Shown one piece after another: positions 35,401-48,000 of a stretch of 64,000 nucleotides of DNA (the stretch's first letter is position 1; every line of letters starts with the position of its first letter). The notes below the pieces were generated by a model, which was not told the origin of the DNA, did not search any database, and was given only the letters and a program-made list of their open reading frames with translations. Location of the stretch: positions 12,519,395-12,583,394 of the forward strand of contig OZ022577.1 in assembly GCA_963669155.1 (NCBI GenBank), read 5' to 3'. This DNA comes from Arbacia lixula (lineage: Eukaryota > Echinodermata > Echinoidea > Arbacioida > Arbaciidae). The position numbers and the translations under genes were made by a program.

Positions 35401-38400
35401 TTGTGGGAATGGGTGTATTTTATTACTTACTTCACTCTTTCCACTCTGTCTTCGTAGCTCAATCGCGCGATCAATCGCATTGATGAAGAAATCAGTCATC
35501 GCAGTTGGGTAGACTGGGATTCTCATGTAGTCCATCAACTTGCCCAATAATGGGAACGTTGCTAATAAATGGAAGAGAAAATTAAGAGAAACTTAATAAG
35601 TTAATGACAATACCATCCCTATCATCATGATGCTTGTATAATATCTAATATGTTGATTTAGAGTATATATTCAGATTTGAGATGTTTGGTTTCATCAAGG
35701 CTGCCAACTAGTACGGATTTTCCGTAATTGGTACTGAAATCAACCCTCATTATGGAAATACGGAAAGTTGCCAAAACATTATGGATTTCGGAAAATCTGA
35801 AAATCCAATGTTACTTCTCTTCGTAATAAAAGTGGTATTCAATGCCTTCCTTGTATCCTTTCATGTCTTGATGATGTCTGTTGATGCTAAGTCCTTGATT
35901 CAATGGAGTGTCTAGACACCCTTTGGATTTTTTTTGTCCTTGTTAGGCTATCATGTACATTGTCAGTATTTCCATTTCTCACACTGTGGCCACCATCAAC
36001 GGATTTTACTCTTTTCAAAAGAACATTTATAACCAATGTGAGTTTCATGTAAAACTGTAAACTTATCTCCACCCCCCCTCCCCCCCCCCCAAAAAAAAAA
36101 AAAAATGTTGAATGGGACGATTCGATTAGAGGAAAATCGATATAGGGCTAATTGAACATCTGGACGATTTAGTCATTTAAACATCTCGTGGACGTTACAT
36201 GTGAGGATTTGTGGATTTGTTTGGTGTATATCTTTTAAACTGCAATATTTTGATGTAAACATGGCTTCTTCCTCTGGTTCGACATCGAAACATGTTAAAA
36301 AGCAACAGACTTTTAAGTGGGACTTCCATGGAAAATGGCAGTTCATTATACCACCCAAGAAGAGTGAAAATTATGTGTGATGCATTCTGTGTTCATCTGT
36401 CTTCTTGATTGGTCATGGAGGAGCAAATGATATTGAAACGCATACCAAATCGATGAAGCATCGCTCCGCTGCAGAGGCCAGCAAAAGTAACCAGGGTTCC
36501 AACATTGCAAAATTTTTTGTCCCCAAAGACAATGCAGTTATTAGAGCAGAGGCTCTTATGACACGGTTTATTATTGAACGTAATGTACCATTTGCGGCAT
36601 CAGATCATCTATCAAGTCTAGTAAAGGAAATGTTTCCGACAGCAAAGTTGCAGAGAAGTTTTCCTGTTGACCCACCAAGGCCACGGATATTGCTCAGATG
36701 TTGGGCCAAGAAGCTAAAGGTACGTGAAAATGAATGTTAACCTCAGATGTGTAGCTGCACAACACTACATGTTCTTTAGATTATAGACCTAGCAAAAGAT
36801 TCTTATCTAGAGTAACTACATGATCATGATGATACATTACATGTACCATAGAACCAATATTTCGAGGTAATCATAAATGCTGAATTATGAATATGATTTT
36901 CGGCCAGACTCTGGATCTATAAACAATAAGTCAACATTTATCTATTAGTATTAGCACTAGATCCCTGCAACTTTATTGCTTTTATTTTCTCATATACGGG
37001 AGATATCCTGACCAAGATCAGGAAGAGCCCATTCTCCATTACAACTGATGGAAGTTCTGATCGGGGCACCGAGCAGCAACTGTACCACAAAATCGTCCGT
37101 TACTACGATTGTGATGCTCGACGTGTCGTCAGTGTACAGTTGGAAATATCAACAACAACTGAGCGTTCAACTGGGAGGAACATTTTTCAACTCCTTGACC
37201 ATGTTCTGAAAGAGAACAACATTCTATGGAACAATGCCATTTGCTTCTCTGCAGATAACGCCTCAGCGATGATGGGCAACCAGAATGGAGTCGCAGCATT
37301 TGTAAGTAAGGAGAACTCTCACGTATTTGTACATGGCTGTATTTGCCACCTTCTACACTTAGCTGCAGAGAAAGGAGCTCAGGAACTTCCTTGCTCGCCT
37401 GTGATCTTGCTAATTCCTGTGTTTTACTATCTAGAAAAGTCTAGTAAGCGACACAAAGAATTCCAGGAGGTTCAAGCATGCTGTGGTGTGGGGCAGCATT
37501 CTATCCTGAAGAATGTCTCTTGTCTACCGTGCACAAACAAGACAATACCCACACCATCACTTGTCTACATTGAATTTACAGAGCAACATTTAAGGGCTAG
37601 TAATTCAGCAGATTCTTCTTCAAATTTTCGCTTGTATGATTATTCTGCTTTTTATTCAATTCAACTACTTGTTAGGGTTTTATTCCCCTTGAAAAGAGGG
37701 CAGAGATTTGAAGAGTATGTTCCCTTCTCTAGACATAAATATAGATACGGTATATAAATGAATGAATAAGGAAGTTGTGAATCTCCATCTTCTCACCAGC
37801 AATCATGATCATAGGAGATATTTTGCTCGTGCTCACGAGTTTCCGGGCATTGGCAATGAAAAGGTCATTGGGGTCATTCTGACAATCCACCTGGACGCCA
37901 AATGCACACCTGGCTATGCCGTCCATGGTGAATGCTTCACACAATCTAGGTATGAAAGTTATAAGAGAAATCATCGTTTAGTCAGTGTCTACATGTTTTA
38001 AATCGTTACCATTTGATATCTTGCTTACTGTTATAAAATGTAAAAGAGGACACGTAGGAGAATGCACAAACAAATACATACATATGAAGCACTCCCCTAG
38101 ATTTTACTTCAGAATATCCTGTTTTTCTGAAGGTTATTCTTTTTGGAGCCATGTTTGATGGTTTGATGGTGGTTAATAAACACAAACAAATACATACATA
38201 TGAAGCACTCCCCTAGATTTTACTTAAGAATACCCTGTTTTTCTGTAGGTAATTCTTTTTGGCGCCATGTTTGATGGTTTGATGGTGGTTAATAAGATGT
38301 GTCCTATACTGTCCTTAAAAGGGTGGAACCACATGCACATTAATATAAGTTGTTTTCAAAAATAATTATATAATTTGTTAGATAAATATCAATGTCACTT

Positions 38401-40703
38401 CTGAAAGTTAGGCTTTGTCATGTTAGTTATGCACTTTGTTTTCCCTTTTGTTTCCAGTGATTCACAACCTTTTTTCTATAAATTATGAATAGGGGATTGA
38501 CTTCTAGAAGGCATTATTTTTCTTTTGACCACTCCACTGGCTTGCAATTCTTTATTTCCTTCATGGTGTATTGGGTATGTGTAGTTTTTGTCATTTCCAT
38601 TGTGATCTCGATCTGTATGGATGATGCTTTTATGATTGCATGCAATAAAACTGAGCAGAGCTGAAATGTACCCACCTTACGTTCCCACAGCTGAAGTGCA
38701 TGATCTGGGATCTGTATGCGCCATGGAGGCATTTTGGCACACGTAGTACACGTATCCCATAGAGCAACAGGTTGTCTGGCACGCAAATGTTTCATTACTA
38801 AAAAACACTCTGCTGGCCATCAACACAACAAATGCTTTCTTGAAACATTGATCTGACTAATCATGTCTCGTCTGTAGAGTTTGCCAATCTAGCTCACCGT
38901 TCAAGAATGTATGAAAGCCTTACCTGAAGACCTTCACCTTGCCCTCTGCCTTCTGAGCCTCTCCAAAGTTCTTCACCAAGTTATCACAGCACTCATTGAC
39001 CAGAATAGACATCTTCAAAGTATAGAAAATAAACAGTCAAAATGGACACTGCTGTAGTTGTAAATGAATAAATGAACCACAATAATCATTGTTTGCCTCC
39101 CACCAACATCACATAGTATCGATAAACATTACAGTGCAGATTGACATTCATACATTTTCATTAATATAGACATTCATATAAAATGTGTTGAAAATGCTTT
39201 TACAAGTTATTTAGTTTTCTACTAGTAACATTGCTGGTTGCGAAGTTTTCAAATTCCTAATTAGAACAGAAGTAATATGGATCTTGATAACATCAATACT
39301 TACTGAACCGCACACAATAAACATTACCTGGTATAAATTTTCTTGTAAAATTGTTTATTAGATTATCCTACAATGCTATCAAGCACTGTATGTTCACAAA
39401 TATTTGAGTGTGAGGAAGGTGAATGTATATAAACATATACAGTAAAAATAATAAACAAAATAGAAAACAACAATAAAACGGATACATAAACCATGATGAA
39501 AATCAGAAGAAACAACCAATGATAACCAGGGAAGGGGGACACACTGTAAGAATAGAAAGGAATCGTTATGGCGAAAATATATGCGAGCTCCAAAAGGGGC
39601 AATTTCATGCATACCGGTACATGTAGGATAAAGATGAACAAAAGGGAACTGATCACATATATTTTTACCTGCTTCATCTTGGAGACGCTAAACGTTGGCG
39701 TCAGGAGATTTCTCACACGCTTCCAGTGCTGATCACGGAGTGCTGTCAACGCTTCGTCAAATGGACGAGATTTGAGGACAAATTGCTGTTGAATAAGTTA
39801 AATTTTGTGAGTACAAGCTGCAATAGTAATACCAGTGCAAAGCCTTTATCTTACAACAGTGCTAAGGTATGCATGTCAATGTGCAGTCTAATAGTGAATA
39901 AAGTACAATAGTCAATGATATCTGCACGGATTAAATAAACAAGAACATTGTTTGATGCATACTAGTAAACTGGATAATAGTAAAATGTACTTCATACATT
40001 TATAGACTGAACTAATTAAATAAACAGGAATATTTTTTGTTACATAGTGAACTTGAAAGAGTAAAATCCCCAATGCAAACTGAAACAGTTCAATTTTGAT
40101 TTTCAATTCATAACACAGAATCAGAAGGACTAAGAGACAATGGTTGCATGATGCATCAGAGGCTATTCTAAGGAAATTGGGAGCTGCCATCCTTACCTTG
40201 TGATTGACGAAATGGCTGAAGCTCTTCACCGTCATGTCCTTAATCATGTCCAGATCACTCACCACGTACATGGGCCGAGAACAGAAGTATATTCTAGAAA
40301 GGCAATGGCAATGGATATGGATGAGGAGAGATGGATGAAGATGTATGTAAGTATGTATGTATGTATGTATACACAGGGAGAAATAAAGGAGAGAAGAAAC
40401 AGAGGGTGATTCTTCTGTAATCCAACAGAATGTAATACAAATATAGACTACTCTGAAGGATGGTGTTAAACCTATAGGCACAAGGCAATCACAAAACCAT
40501 GTTTGCTCGAGACGGAAGGACGAGAATCAGAGCAAGTTTTTTTTATAAATCACTGCAAACGTATAGTTTGCGGAACTCCACCAGCCCCAAGCTCTTTCCT
40601 AGCTCCCCCTTCCTGCCCGGCCATCATCAACATCTCACCCACATACACACACATCTCTTTTTCTTTCTTTCTCTCTCTCTGTCTCTGTCTCTCTCTGTCT
40701 CTC

Positions 40704-40753
<50 letters not shown>

Positions 40754-43700
40754 GACCCATGATACTGCAAACGTATAGTTTACCCATTTCCTGAATGTCA
40801 CCAGAGAGTACATGATTTGTTATTTATCAAATACATGTACTGGTAATATTTTGAGTCTGTAATCAGGACCAAAACATTCTTTCCATCAGCAACACTGAGA
40901 TGGGAGTGCATGCATCATTCAAAACGAGAATCATGGATTTCTCACAAAAATTAACCAAACATGCATGTATCCCAAAGAGATTTCATCACACATTCTGTTG
41001 AACACCACTTTTTGCAAGAAAAATCAATTTGGCCTTATTTTATAGTTACTTACAAAGTACTTTAGACCAGTCTTCAGTAGTCAATGATATATATTTTTTT
41101 ACACATAACTTCTGGATTTGCAAAGAACTAACAGTACTACAATCTGCATGTAAATTACATTACAGCTCAAAGGAATTGGCATAGGGAAAGGGAAAGGAAA
41201 GAAAGAGAAGGAGCCGCAGTTTTAAACTGTGGTATAATTTGTCCAGCTCAGCATGAAACATGATGCTTTTTATGCTAACGCATCATGTTTCATGCTGAAC
41301 TGGACAAAATACACCGCGGTTCAAAACCACGGTTCCTTCCCTTTTTCCCTTTCCCTTTACCCGGTGCCAATTCCTTTGAGCTGTAGTGTACATGTACATA
41401 ACCTTTGAACTTACCCAAATACTTTTCCGTACTGCTTGATACATGCCAGTGTAGTCAAATACATTTTCTACATAACAACAAATTGAATGCAAAAATGTTA
41501 TATATAACTGTCTCTTTTCCTTAACAATTTCACTTGGAAGTATTCATTTTGAAAAGATTTACCAACACTACAGCTCAAAGGTAGTGGCACGGGTAAAGGG
41601 AAAGGGAAGGAGCCGCAGTTTTGAACCGCGGTATATTTTGTCCAGTTCAGCATGAAACATGATGCTTTTTAAGCTAAAGCATCATGTTTCATGCTTAACT
41701 AGACAAAATATACTGCAGTTTAAAACTGCGGCTCCTTCCCTTTCCCTTTACCGATGCCAATTCATTTGAGCTGTAGTGTATAGGGCCTACAATAAATGTT
41801 CTGCTGGTGTTAGTTCTGTAAATGCCTGACTAACATATACATTTTTTCAAAATGACTGAAGTATGTGTATGCACCATATACCTTTGCACTTCCTGAAAGT
41901 TGAGATGTACACACATATATAATAAAGAAACAGAAAACAGAAATAAACAGCAGCATTTAGATAATGCAAGTACCATGCACATATGGACAGTGTGGCAGGA
42001 GATTCACCTAGCGTGGGTATAAGTACTGGAAGTGAAAACAAACAAAGTTTTACAAACATGATTTCCTATCGGAGTTGGGAAGCCCTCAATAGCTTCACTT
42101 GAATACAAATTTAGCTTTCCCTACTCCACCAGAAACCAAGAGAGAGATAAATCATTAATTTCCTTCATCTTCTTAAACTCATAACCTCATAAACTCATAA
42201 CTAAACCATCCAATGTAATTAGTAGACCAGAGAGATGCCCGTTACATTTCTGTTAAGGGCTACAACTCTATTTATCTAAATAAGAAAAGTTTGACATACA
42301 GGCACATTAAAATGGTGCCTGAACTTCAATTCCCTTGAATACACAAGATTTACACACCTTCCTGACCATCAATATGTTGCCTAGCAACGGGAGCGCAGTG
42401 GGTCCAGGTATTCCCCGACGAAGGAAAAAGGTCTTGTTCCATAGCTCATTTCTATAAGAGGCAGAATCACATTTAGTTATTAACTTTTAGTTATTAACAT
42501 TATTAACATTTATTAACATTAAGTTATTAACTTGTATTAATAATGACGACTCTATAAATATAATACTAATTGTTCTCTTCCCTTCACACAATGTATACTT
42601 TTATTTTCCCTTCTCCCTTTTCAGATATTTTTGAGAATGTTGTCAATAGAGACATGAAAACATGAATATTCCTTCCATTTTATCAAGGCCTGTATAAGAA
42701 TGGTACTGCAAATTTATTAAATTTGTATGGCTTAATAATGCAACAAAAATTTTCATCAATCACAATTGTTCTCAAAACAATGTCCACTCAGGAAAAATAG
42801 ATGTAACAATGTACCATGAGCAGTTCTAGACCGATGGCATCTTGCCTCTATAACCATGGGCTCAATCTGCCTTAACTTCGAAAGTTCTATTAGTATTACG
42901 GTACAGTAGATAGGATTTTCAGAATAGAGGAAAGACACCATCAGCTTGGAATTGTTCCTCATTTAGATCCGAGATTGGAGCTAGAATTACCTTTAATAAA
43001 ATACAGAACAGAGCTTTTATGTCTAGCTTCTGAGTGAGTTAACTAACAATCAGAACCAACATAGTCTACCTTAGACAGGAATAACTGTCTCATTCGGGGC
43101 ATTCTTTAATCAAGATTACATTTTTGGACATACACCCGAATAAAGAGCTGCCAGATGCAATCTCAGCAGATCCAACCTCCTCTACAAGGACCGATTTTTC
43201 GGTTTGTGGTACTAGTACTATAAAAGGTGCTATCAGCAATCTCTATATCCAAGAACATTACCCACATGGAACAAGCTTCCAGACGACTACCGTTGTGCCC
43301 CAACTCTACAAATATTTAAGAAATTACTGGAAAACACAAAGTTCGAGACAATGTAAAGTTTTTGCATAATATATAATAGGCTTTGCATCCGACTGCTGCA
43401 TATGCGCAATCTGTACGTGATAGCCACATCACGTTATCACTGAGGCGTTTGTACAGTATCGAGCAGAAGCAGAAGCAGAAGCAGAAGTACTAGACTACTG
43501 ACTGTAATACTAAGAGAGTTGTCATCGTTTTGAAAAGCCCATCCCCTGTACCTAAGTCAGAATAGGCTCCAAAACTTTCACCATTAAGCCAAACACGAAT
43601 ATTTTTGTTTGAAAGAAGTCTCAAAGTCCGAGAGGCTTGCCATCTCTATTTTCAACGCACTGCGCTAGCAGTAGCACCCCATTATGCATTTTTATGACCA

Positions 43701-43972
43701 GTGCTGCAGTAGCGACAGCACGGCGAGCTCAGCTGCTAAGCAGTCTGCCCGCCCGGCGCGTCGGCCGAGTCTACGTCAGGATAAAGGGTGACCCAGTAAT
43801 GGAGTAGTACAGCCGCACTATTACGACTGGAACTCCCGTTCGTAAATGTATCAAACTTGACTCACCCTAAAATCAGAGCCACGACTACACCTATTAGGAA
43901 GGGCCATGATGTCCATAATCCGAGAAGATGCATGAGCACCAGTGTGCCGATTATAACGATTGTAATCCCCAT
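26415..43972 (-). CDS. Cytochrome P450, clan 3 (CYP3 / thromboxane-synthase-like), complete
   Basis: Thirteen exons, 5' to 3': 43972-43866, 42451-42358, 41467-41415, 40293-40197, 39785-39669, 39012-38924, 37945-37797, 35561-35431, 35123-34938, 34105-33885, 33416-33279, 32620-32458, 26483-26415. All phases agree and give 537 codons plus TAA, slightly longer than usual for CYP3 (about 500). It has an N-terminal hydrophobic anchor, a proline hinge (G-I-P-G-P), W-K-R-V-R in helix C, F-T-M-D in the E/F region, I-helix A-G-Y-E-T-T (residues 347-352), E-V-L-R (404-407) and heme loop F-G-A-G-P-R-N-C with Cys485. It would be an ER-bound haem monooxygenase that takes electrons from NADPH-P450 reductase. 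The substrate is unknown. All key residues are intact despite heavy transposon load in introns. Confidence 0.88.
29346..29472 (-). pseudogene. Harbinger transposase C-terminal fragment, frameshifted
   Basis: After a possible acceptor the frame reads Y-T-C-Q-Q-P-L-M-I-P-L-L, then P-A-N-P-A-E-Q-R-S-N-H-A-H. A different frame continues with V-G-R-T-F-G-L-L-R. This is the DDE-domain block of PIF/Harbinger (HARBI1-like) transposases around the last catalytic acidic residue, where an E before R/T-F-G-x-L is expected. Here that glutamate is lost and the frame is broken. Confidence 0.6.
30845..30994 (-). pseudogene. Harbinger transposase upstream fragment
   Basis: The open stretch reads Q-R-A-R-Y-I-C-L-Q-S-T-P-K-K-M-Q-D-L and then L-K-E-G-V-L-Q-V, ending in a stop. 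It resembles the Y-I-x-x-P-T-T-x-E-E-M segment that precedes the F-P-x-V-x-G-x-I-D block of Harbinger transposases. The conserved I-D-G-T/C-H part is lost. Confidence 0.45.
32458..32620 (-). CDS. P450 exon 12, heme-binding loop
   Basis: It encodes [20 protein letters not shown], with the axial cysteine at residue 485. The residue two after the cysteine is Ala rather than the common Gly, which the P450 signature allows. The exon ends P-Q-T-E at donor gtgaga, the same place as the last CYP3A intron. An apparent read-through end at 32380 enters transposon sequence and is not the real C-terminus. Confidence 0.88.
33885..34105 (-). CDS. P450 exon 10, I helix and K helix
   Basis: It encodes A-L-I-F-F-A-G-Y-E-T-T, where Glu-Thr-Thr is the oxygen-activation motif, continues through the J helix, and ends with C-E-V-L-R-M-Y-P-P, the ExxR motif. 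It leaves phase 2 before gtgagt. Confidence 0.9.
36261..37757 (+). pseudogene. hAT-like (ZBED-type) transposase remnant in a P450 intron
   Basis: Antisense to the P450, in the intron between exons 7 and 8. From ATG 36261 a frame begins M-A-S-S-S-G-S-T-S-K-H and runs into a BED-like zinc finger (C-I-L-C ... H-T-K-S-M-K-H), interrupted by an in-frame TGA at 36378-36380. It stays open to 36740. A second open block (about 37000-37757) has T-T-D-G-S-S-D, S-A-D-N-A-S-A-M-M-G and C-H-L-L-H-L-A-A-E, the aspartate-containing motifs of hAT-type RNase H folds. The link between the blocks has no clear splice in matching phase, so it is non-functional. Sequence from about 35700 (ggctgccaacta) may be the element's left end. 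Confidence 0.6.
38065..38295. repeat. Two-copy tandem repeat, about 116 bp
   Basis: 38065-38180 is followed at once by 38181-38295, which repeats it with only a few substitutions (both begin cacaaacaaatacatacata and end gatggtggttaataa). It lies in the P450 intron between exons 6 and 7. Confidence 0.9.
40570..40763 (+). mobile_element. SINE-like retroposed insertion with 18-bp target-site duplication
   Basis: The 194-bp body starts gcggaactccaccagcccc, continues through a C-rich block and a (CT)n/(GTCT)n run, and ends acccatgat. It is flanked by perfect direct repeats actgcaaacgtatagttt at 40552-40569 and 40764-40781. Long perfect duplications are the mark of LINE-type reverse transcription. 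A related copy begins at 44230. It sits in the P450 intron between exons 3 and 4. Confidence 0.7.
41161..41385. mobile_element. Fold-back MITE, copy 1
   Basis: The sequence is almost wholly self-complementary: tacagctcaaaggaattggc at the left, ggaattg...gagctgta inverted at the right, with an inner palindrome centred on agcatgaaacatgatgc / gcatcatgtttcatgct near 41265. It ends 30 bp from P450 exon 3. Confidence 0.8.
41415..41467 (-). CDS. P450 exon 3 (53 nt)
   Basis: A small exon between tatgtag and gtaagt, phase 0 in and phase 2 out. It encodes K-M-Y-L-T-T-L-A-C-I-K-Q-Y-G-K-V-F-G, the K-Y-G-K-V-F/Y-G segment typical after the proline hinge in CYP3 enzymes. It is flanked on both sides by members of one fold-back element family. 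Confidence 0.8.
41566..41778. mobile_element. Fold-back MITE, copy 2
   Basis: Same family as 41161-41385: cactacagctcaaa at the left and tttgagctgtagtg at the right, with ccgcagttt/aaactgcgg and catgatgcttt/aaagcatcatg inner arms. It lies on the other side of P450 exon 3, in the intron towards exon 2. Confidence 0.8.
43222..43488 (+). mobile_element. 3' end of a non-LTR retrotransposon (LINE)
   Basis: A frame ending at TAA 43354-43356 reads L-Y-P-R-T-L-P-T-W-N-K-L-P-D-D and then A-P-T-L-Q-I-F-K-K-L-L. This is the W-N-x-L-P-D ... F-K tail of Jockey/CR1-type reverse transcriptase ORFs. About 110 bp of 3' UTR follows, ending in agcagaagcagaagcagaag repeats at about 43464-43488. It is 5'-truncated, in P450 intron 1. 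Confidence 0.6.
43866..43972 (-). CDS. P450 exon 1, membrane anchor
   Basis: ATG at 43972-43970 starts M-G-I-T-I-V-I-I-G-T-L-V-L-M-H-L, the usual uncleaved ER anchor, and a second hydrophobic run follows. The exon ends at a strong donor (AGG|gtgagt) in phase 2. Upstream in-frame ATG codons would add a non-hydrophobic extension, so this start is preferred. Confidence 0.75.
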
Positions 43973-44229
43973 ATTGGATATCAATAACACAACAACACAG
44001 CTGTTCAATCCCGTACGGTGTACTGTAACTGCAATACGAATCGAACTATACACGTTCGAACAAAATGGGAGGTAGGGCACTTCCAGAACGTGCCCCGGGA
44101 ACGTGCCCTTGTTCTTCCGGAATTTTGAATACACAACTTGGCAAATAAAGTTCCGGATGTTGCTGTCGGGGGAAGCTTGGGGAAACTTTGGTTACAAGTT
44201 TGAGGCTCAATTGATTTACCCTTCTTTCG

Positions 44230-44502
<273 letters not shown>

Positions 44503-44559
44503 GGATAACATGTCCCATTACCCATGTCCCATAATCAGAGCAGTTCTTTCTGTCCTGAC

Positions 44560-44830
44560 CACAGGCTCCTTGTTTGATTACATAGATCGAGTCACACAAA
44601 GGCATCATTCCAAACTCAATCCAGGCTTGTACAACGTCGTCATAATGTTTCTGCCATTATCACAAGACCCATCTAATCATGACAATCTCATTTCAGCTAG
44701 ACCACATGTTGGTCCATTTCTCAATGATTGCAGTGAGGCTTCATTTCAAAATTACATAGTTGCTGAAATCAAACAACACTGGAACTATGAGGTACATGTA
44801 CAACTATTTAGTATCAATCATAATTTTTAG
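44560..44830 (+). other. Exon-like open stretch, unknown
   Basis: An open frame with ordinary amino-acid composition reads R-V-T-Q-R-H-H-S-K-L-N-P-G-L-Y-N, later A-R-P-H-V-G-P-F-L-N-D, then Q-H-W-N-Y-E. A possible donor (GAG|gtacat) is at about 44790 and TAG at 44828. I do not recognise the family and see no partner exons. It may belong to a mobile element, because a LINE-like 3' tail (ctgataggctgccctgttt plus A-rich end) follows at about 45000-45090. Confidence 0.3.
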
Positions 44831-45090
44831 TTACCAATTTGCAATTGGCAATGAGGTTTTGCTTGTGTGATGCATGTGGGGCATCAGTCCTCCTTTTTTC
44901 ACGTCAGTTGATCAGAGTAGTTTTCAAGTTTACAGCCTTGTCATAAGCATTTGTTTTTGTAATTTATGTGCATGCTATCATGTATTGTTATGTCATTTGT
45001 ACACAAGGCCTCCAGTGAGAACAGTGCAAGCTCACTGATAGGCTGCCCTGTTTAAAAAAAAAGACTAACTACATAAATAAAATAAATGAT

Positions 45091-48000
45091 GGCAGACTGG
45101 TTCTGCCATGACGGGTCCCGTTATCTTAACCTCTATTATATCTTTAATCCATTGTGGGCCAGATAAACTACTCTGCCTTACTCTGACAAAAGGAAGCAAC
45201 TAACAAAAAGAGACTTTTCTTGTAAATGAGCAAAAAGTGTCTGTTACTTGCATTGACATTAGTGCAACAACGCATCGTATTAGATTGAGTATCTCACAAC
45301 AAGATGAACATTTCTTGTCCAGATTTTGCCTGTATGTAGGGAATGCTGGTTTTACAATCTAAGAATACCAATAACCTAGACTTGAGTGATTTGTCACTTG
45401 CTTCATTTTGTCAGAGTAGGGCAGTGCAGCTGTCCGAAGCATTTTCTGTGTATTAGGTATTTGTGCACGAATGTATTAGTGGCACATAAAGACTAACAAT
45501 TCATTGATAGGTTGGTGACACACGTCAGACCTAGCAAGATCAAATATGGCCATAACTCCTCTACCTTTTTTGTTGATCTTTATGATCATTTTGATACTTG
45601 CTATCACCTTAGTTCCTTCTATTCTTCTACCTTTCTTCTGCCATTGTACAGTGTTCTTTACCTTTTATTCCATTTCTTCTCGCTCCCTTCTCCTCATGAT
45701 CCTATACCCTGTCTTGCTTTGTTCACAACTACATTTTTTTTTAGTTCTGCTGCCCATCAGCCATGGCATTTTGTCTGCAATTTTTGTATTTGTATATTAG
45801 AAATAAATAGAAAGATGATTCTCTTTTCACAAGTTTTCCACATGTCTTTTTGATATACAAGAGGCTGAACATCTAGCTCAAGGCAGAACTCAATGGAGAA
45901 TGACTTGAAGGAGAGTGAAGGGACACCCCGTCCTATGCACATAAGTCAAGTAAGTTATGATAAACAGACATCACATACAGACTAATAAACTGGCACTCAC
46001 AAGACAAAAATATAACTTATCAAACTGTAATTTTATTCGTCTCATGATCTCAATTGAGTGAAATAATCCATCAATTATTATCTTTCTTTTACACAGAAAC
46101 AAATACATTTTGAACTCAAGGTCATGGAAACCTTTTGTGAGTGGTTTCTTGCATGCTATGACGTTAACATCAAATATAATCTCTCCCTTGACAACCGTAA
46201 AAATACAATACAAACAATGCATGCTTCCATTACTAATCCATCGTCAATATATTTCCTGTAGTCACCATATCACACTAAAACCCTGCACATTACTCTCTAG
46301 TTCCTTTTCCCATGTCAATGTTCATGAACGACCATGGTGTCATTGATATCCATGTTTTGTCTACTGTACATATCTACAATATAAACTGACTACCCTCACA
46401 TGCATTTCATACATGTATTGTTGCATGGCACATTTGAGGTATCCAATTTGAACACTTTTGAAGAATTTCCTCCTTGTAAAACTTTGCCATTGCTTCATTC
46501 TTTCTAGCTAATAGTAATATGGAATAGAAATTCAAATGCACTTCCATTTTCCATGTTTTTGTAAATTCTGAAATAGGTGATTATAATATCAGGAAATGCA
46601 GTGAAACTCGACAGTCACAACACAATGACTTCATTATATGCCAATTATTCTTCCCTGTACCAATAGCAGTCTTCTACAGCTATAAACTGTCAGCATCTTG
46701 CTGTCTCGATTGTTAATCGCAATTCCATGTTATATTTCAGATCGGAGATGTAAATGCCAAAGAGTTCCCAGAAAACAATCACTTTGTCATGATATTTCAA
46801 TATTCTTGCCACAAGTTATATCTCAAGCCGTCTGACATTTATTCAAATTTTGAAAGATTTCCACTTAAATAACCGGTAGTTCTCTGATCTCAAAGCTACA
46901 AAACTATCTTCCTGTCATATTTACTTTCTACACTGGAAAGTAAAAAGATATAGACGCTGATCACGAGTACACTTCAACAAACTGCACACAACATTTTTCA
47001 ACATGCCAATATATTTCTGTCATTTTTACACAAATGGAATCACTTCAACCCATCACATATACATTATGCAGTGGCGAGTTTCATCGTTTATACACTTTGA
47101 TAAGAAATATACGCCTTTCAGTCAAAAGGAAATGTTCAAGAAATATATCACCAAGGAGACTTACATTATGTTGCTGAAATGCAAGTAAAAAATTACATTT
47201 ATGAATCACTTATGAATGGTGAGCTCAACCACAACATTCATCTGATCTACAACCGTCATTCTTAATTTTGCCATTTGGGGTGTGTAAATGTGTTTCAGAA
47301 TAAAAAACTACTAATCTGCAGAGATATCATGTAAAAACAGTGAGAATAGGAGATAACATATGGAATGGAAAGAGCAAACCTACCAAGAAGGTATATGATA
47401 CAAGATTTTTGTTTAAAGATTGCAATACTACAAACAGTTTTTGTATCAATATATTTCATAAAGTTTCTAGAATAGTGCCCATTCCCTTAAACTGTCCATT
47501 ACAAAATCCCAACTAGGTATAAAACAATCTCAAGAACAATTCCCCTCTTAGAAACATGCACAACACTTTCACATAAAGTAGTTATGTGTATAGTGTCTCG
47601 AGTCCTGGTGAGAAATTGCTTAGTTCTAATGTCACATCCATTTTGGTTGTTTTTCAAGAAGGCAAAGTTGTGTTACAAACACCCTGAATAAATCTTCTTA
47701 CAGCTTTGTATACGAATCAATGAAGACATCCTTGAATTAGTGTAACGTCTTGAAAGACTCTGGTTTCCATTTTCTTTGCTTCTTGAAAAAACGATGTCTC
47801 AATTTGTTTCAAATGTTACAGACTTGTCTATACAATATGCTTTCTGCACAGGTATTGACAAAGGCCAAGGTGAAAGTCACGCTTAAAAAAGACCATTACC
47901 GCTATATCATGAAAACATCAACTACTATCTTCAAAAGGCATAGGAGTGGTGTGACACTCAGCATATGTTTTTTGGAACAATACTGTTGAAAGCTGATTGC

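Noticed and set aside
38514-38795. Minus-strand open frame as an extra P450 exon
   Set aside because: Its residues do not fit any P450 segment, and exons 6 and 7 join in matching phase without it.
43124-43369. 81-residue plus-strand open frame
   Set aside because: The meaningful frame is a neighbouring one, encoding the tail of a LINE reverse transcriptase. This frame is its shadow.
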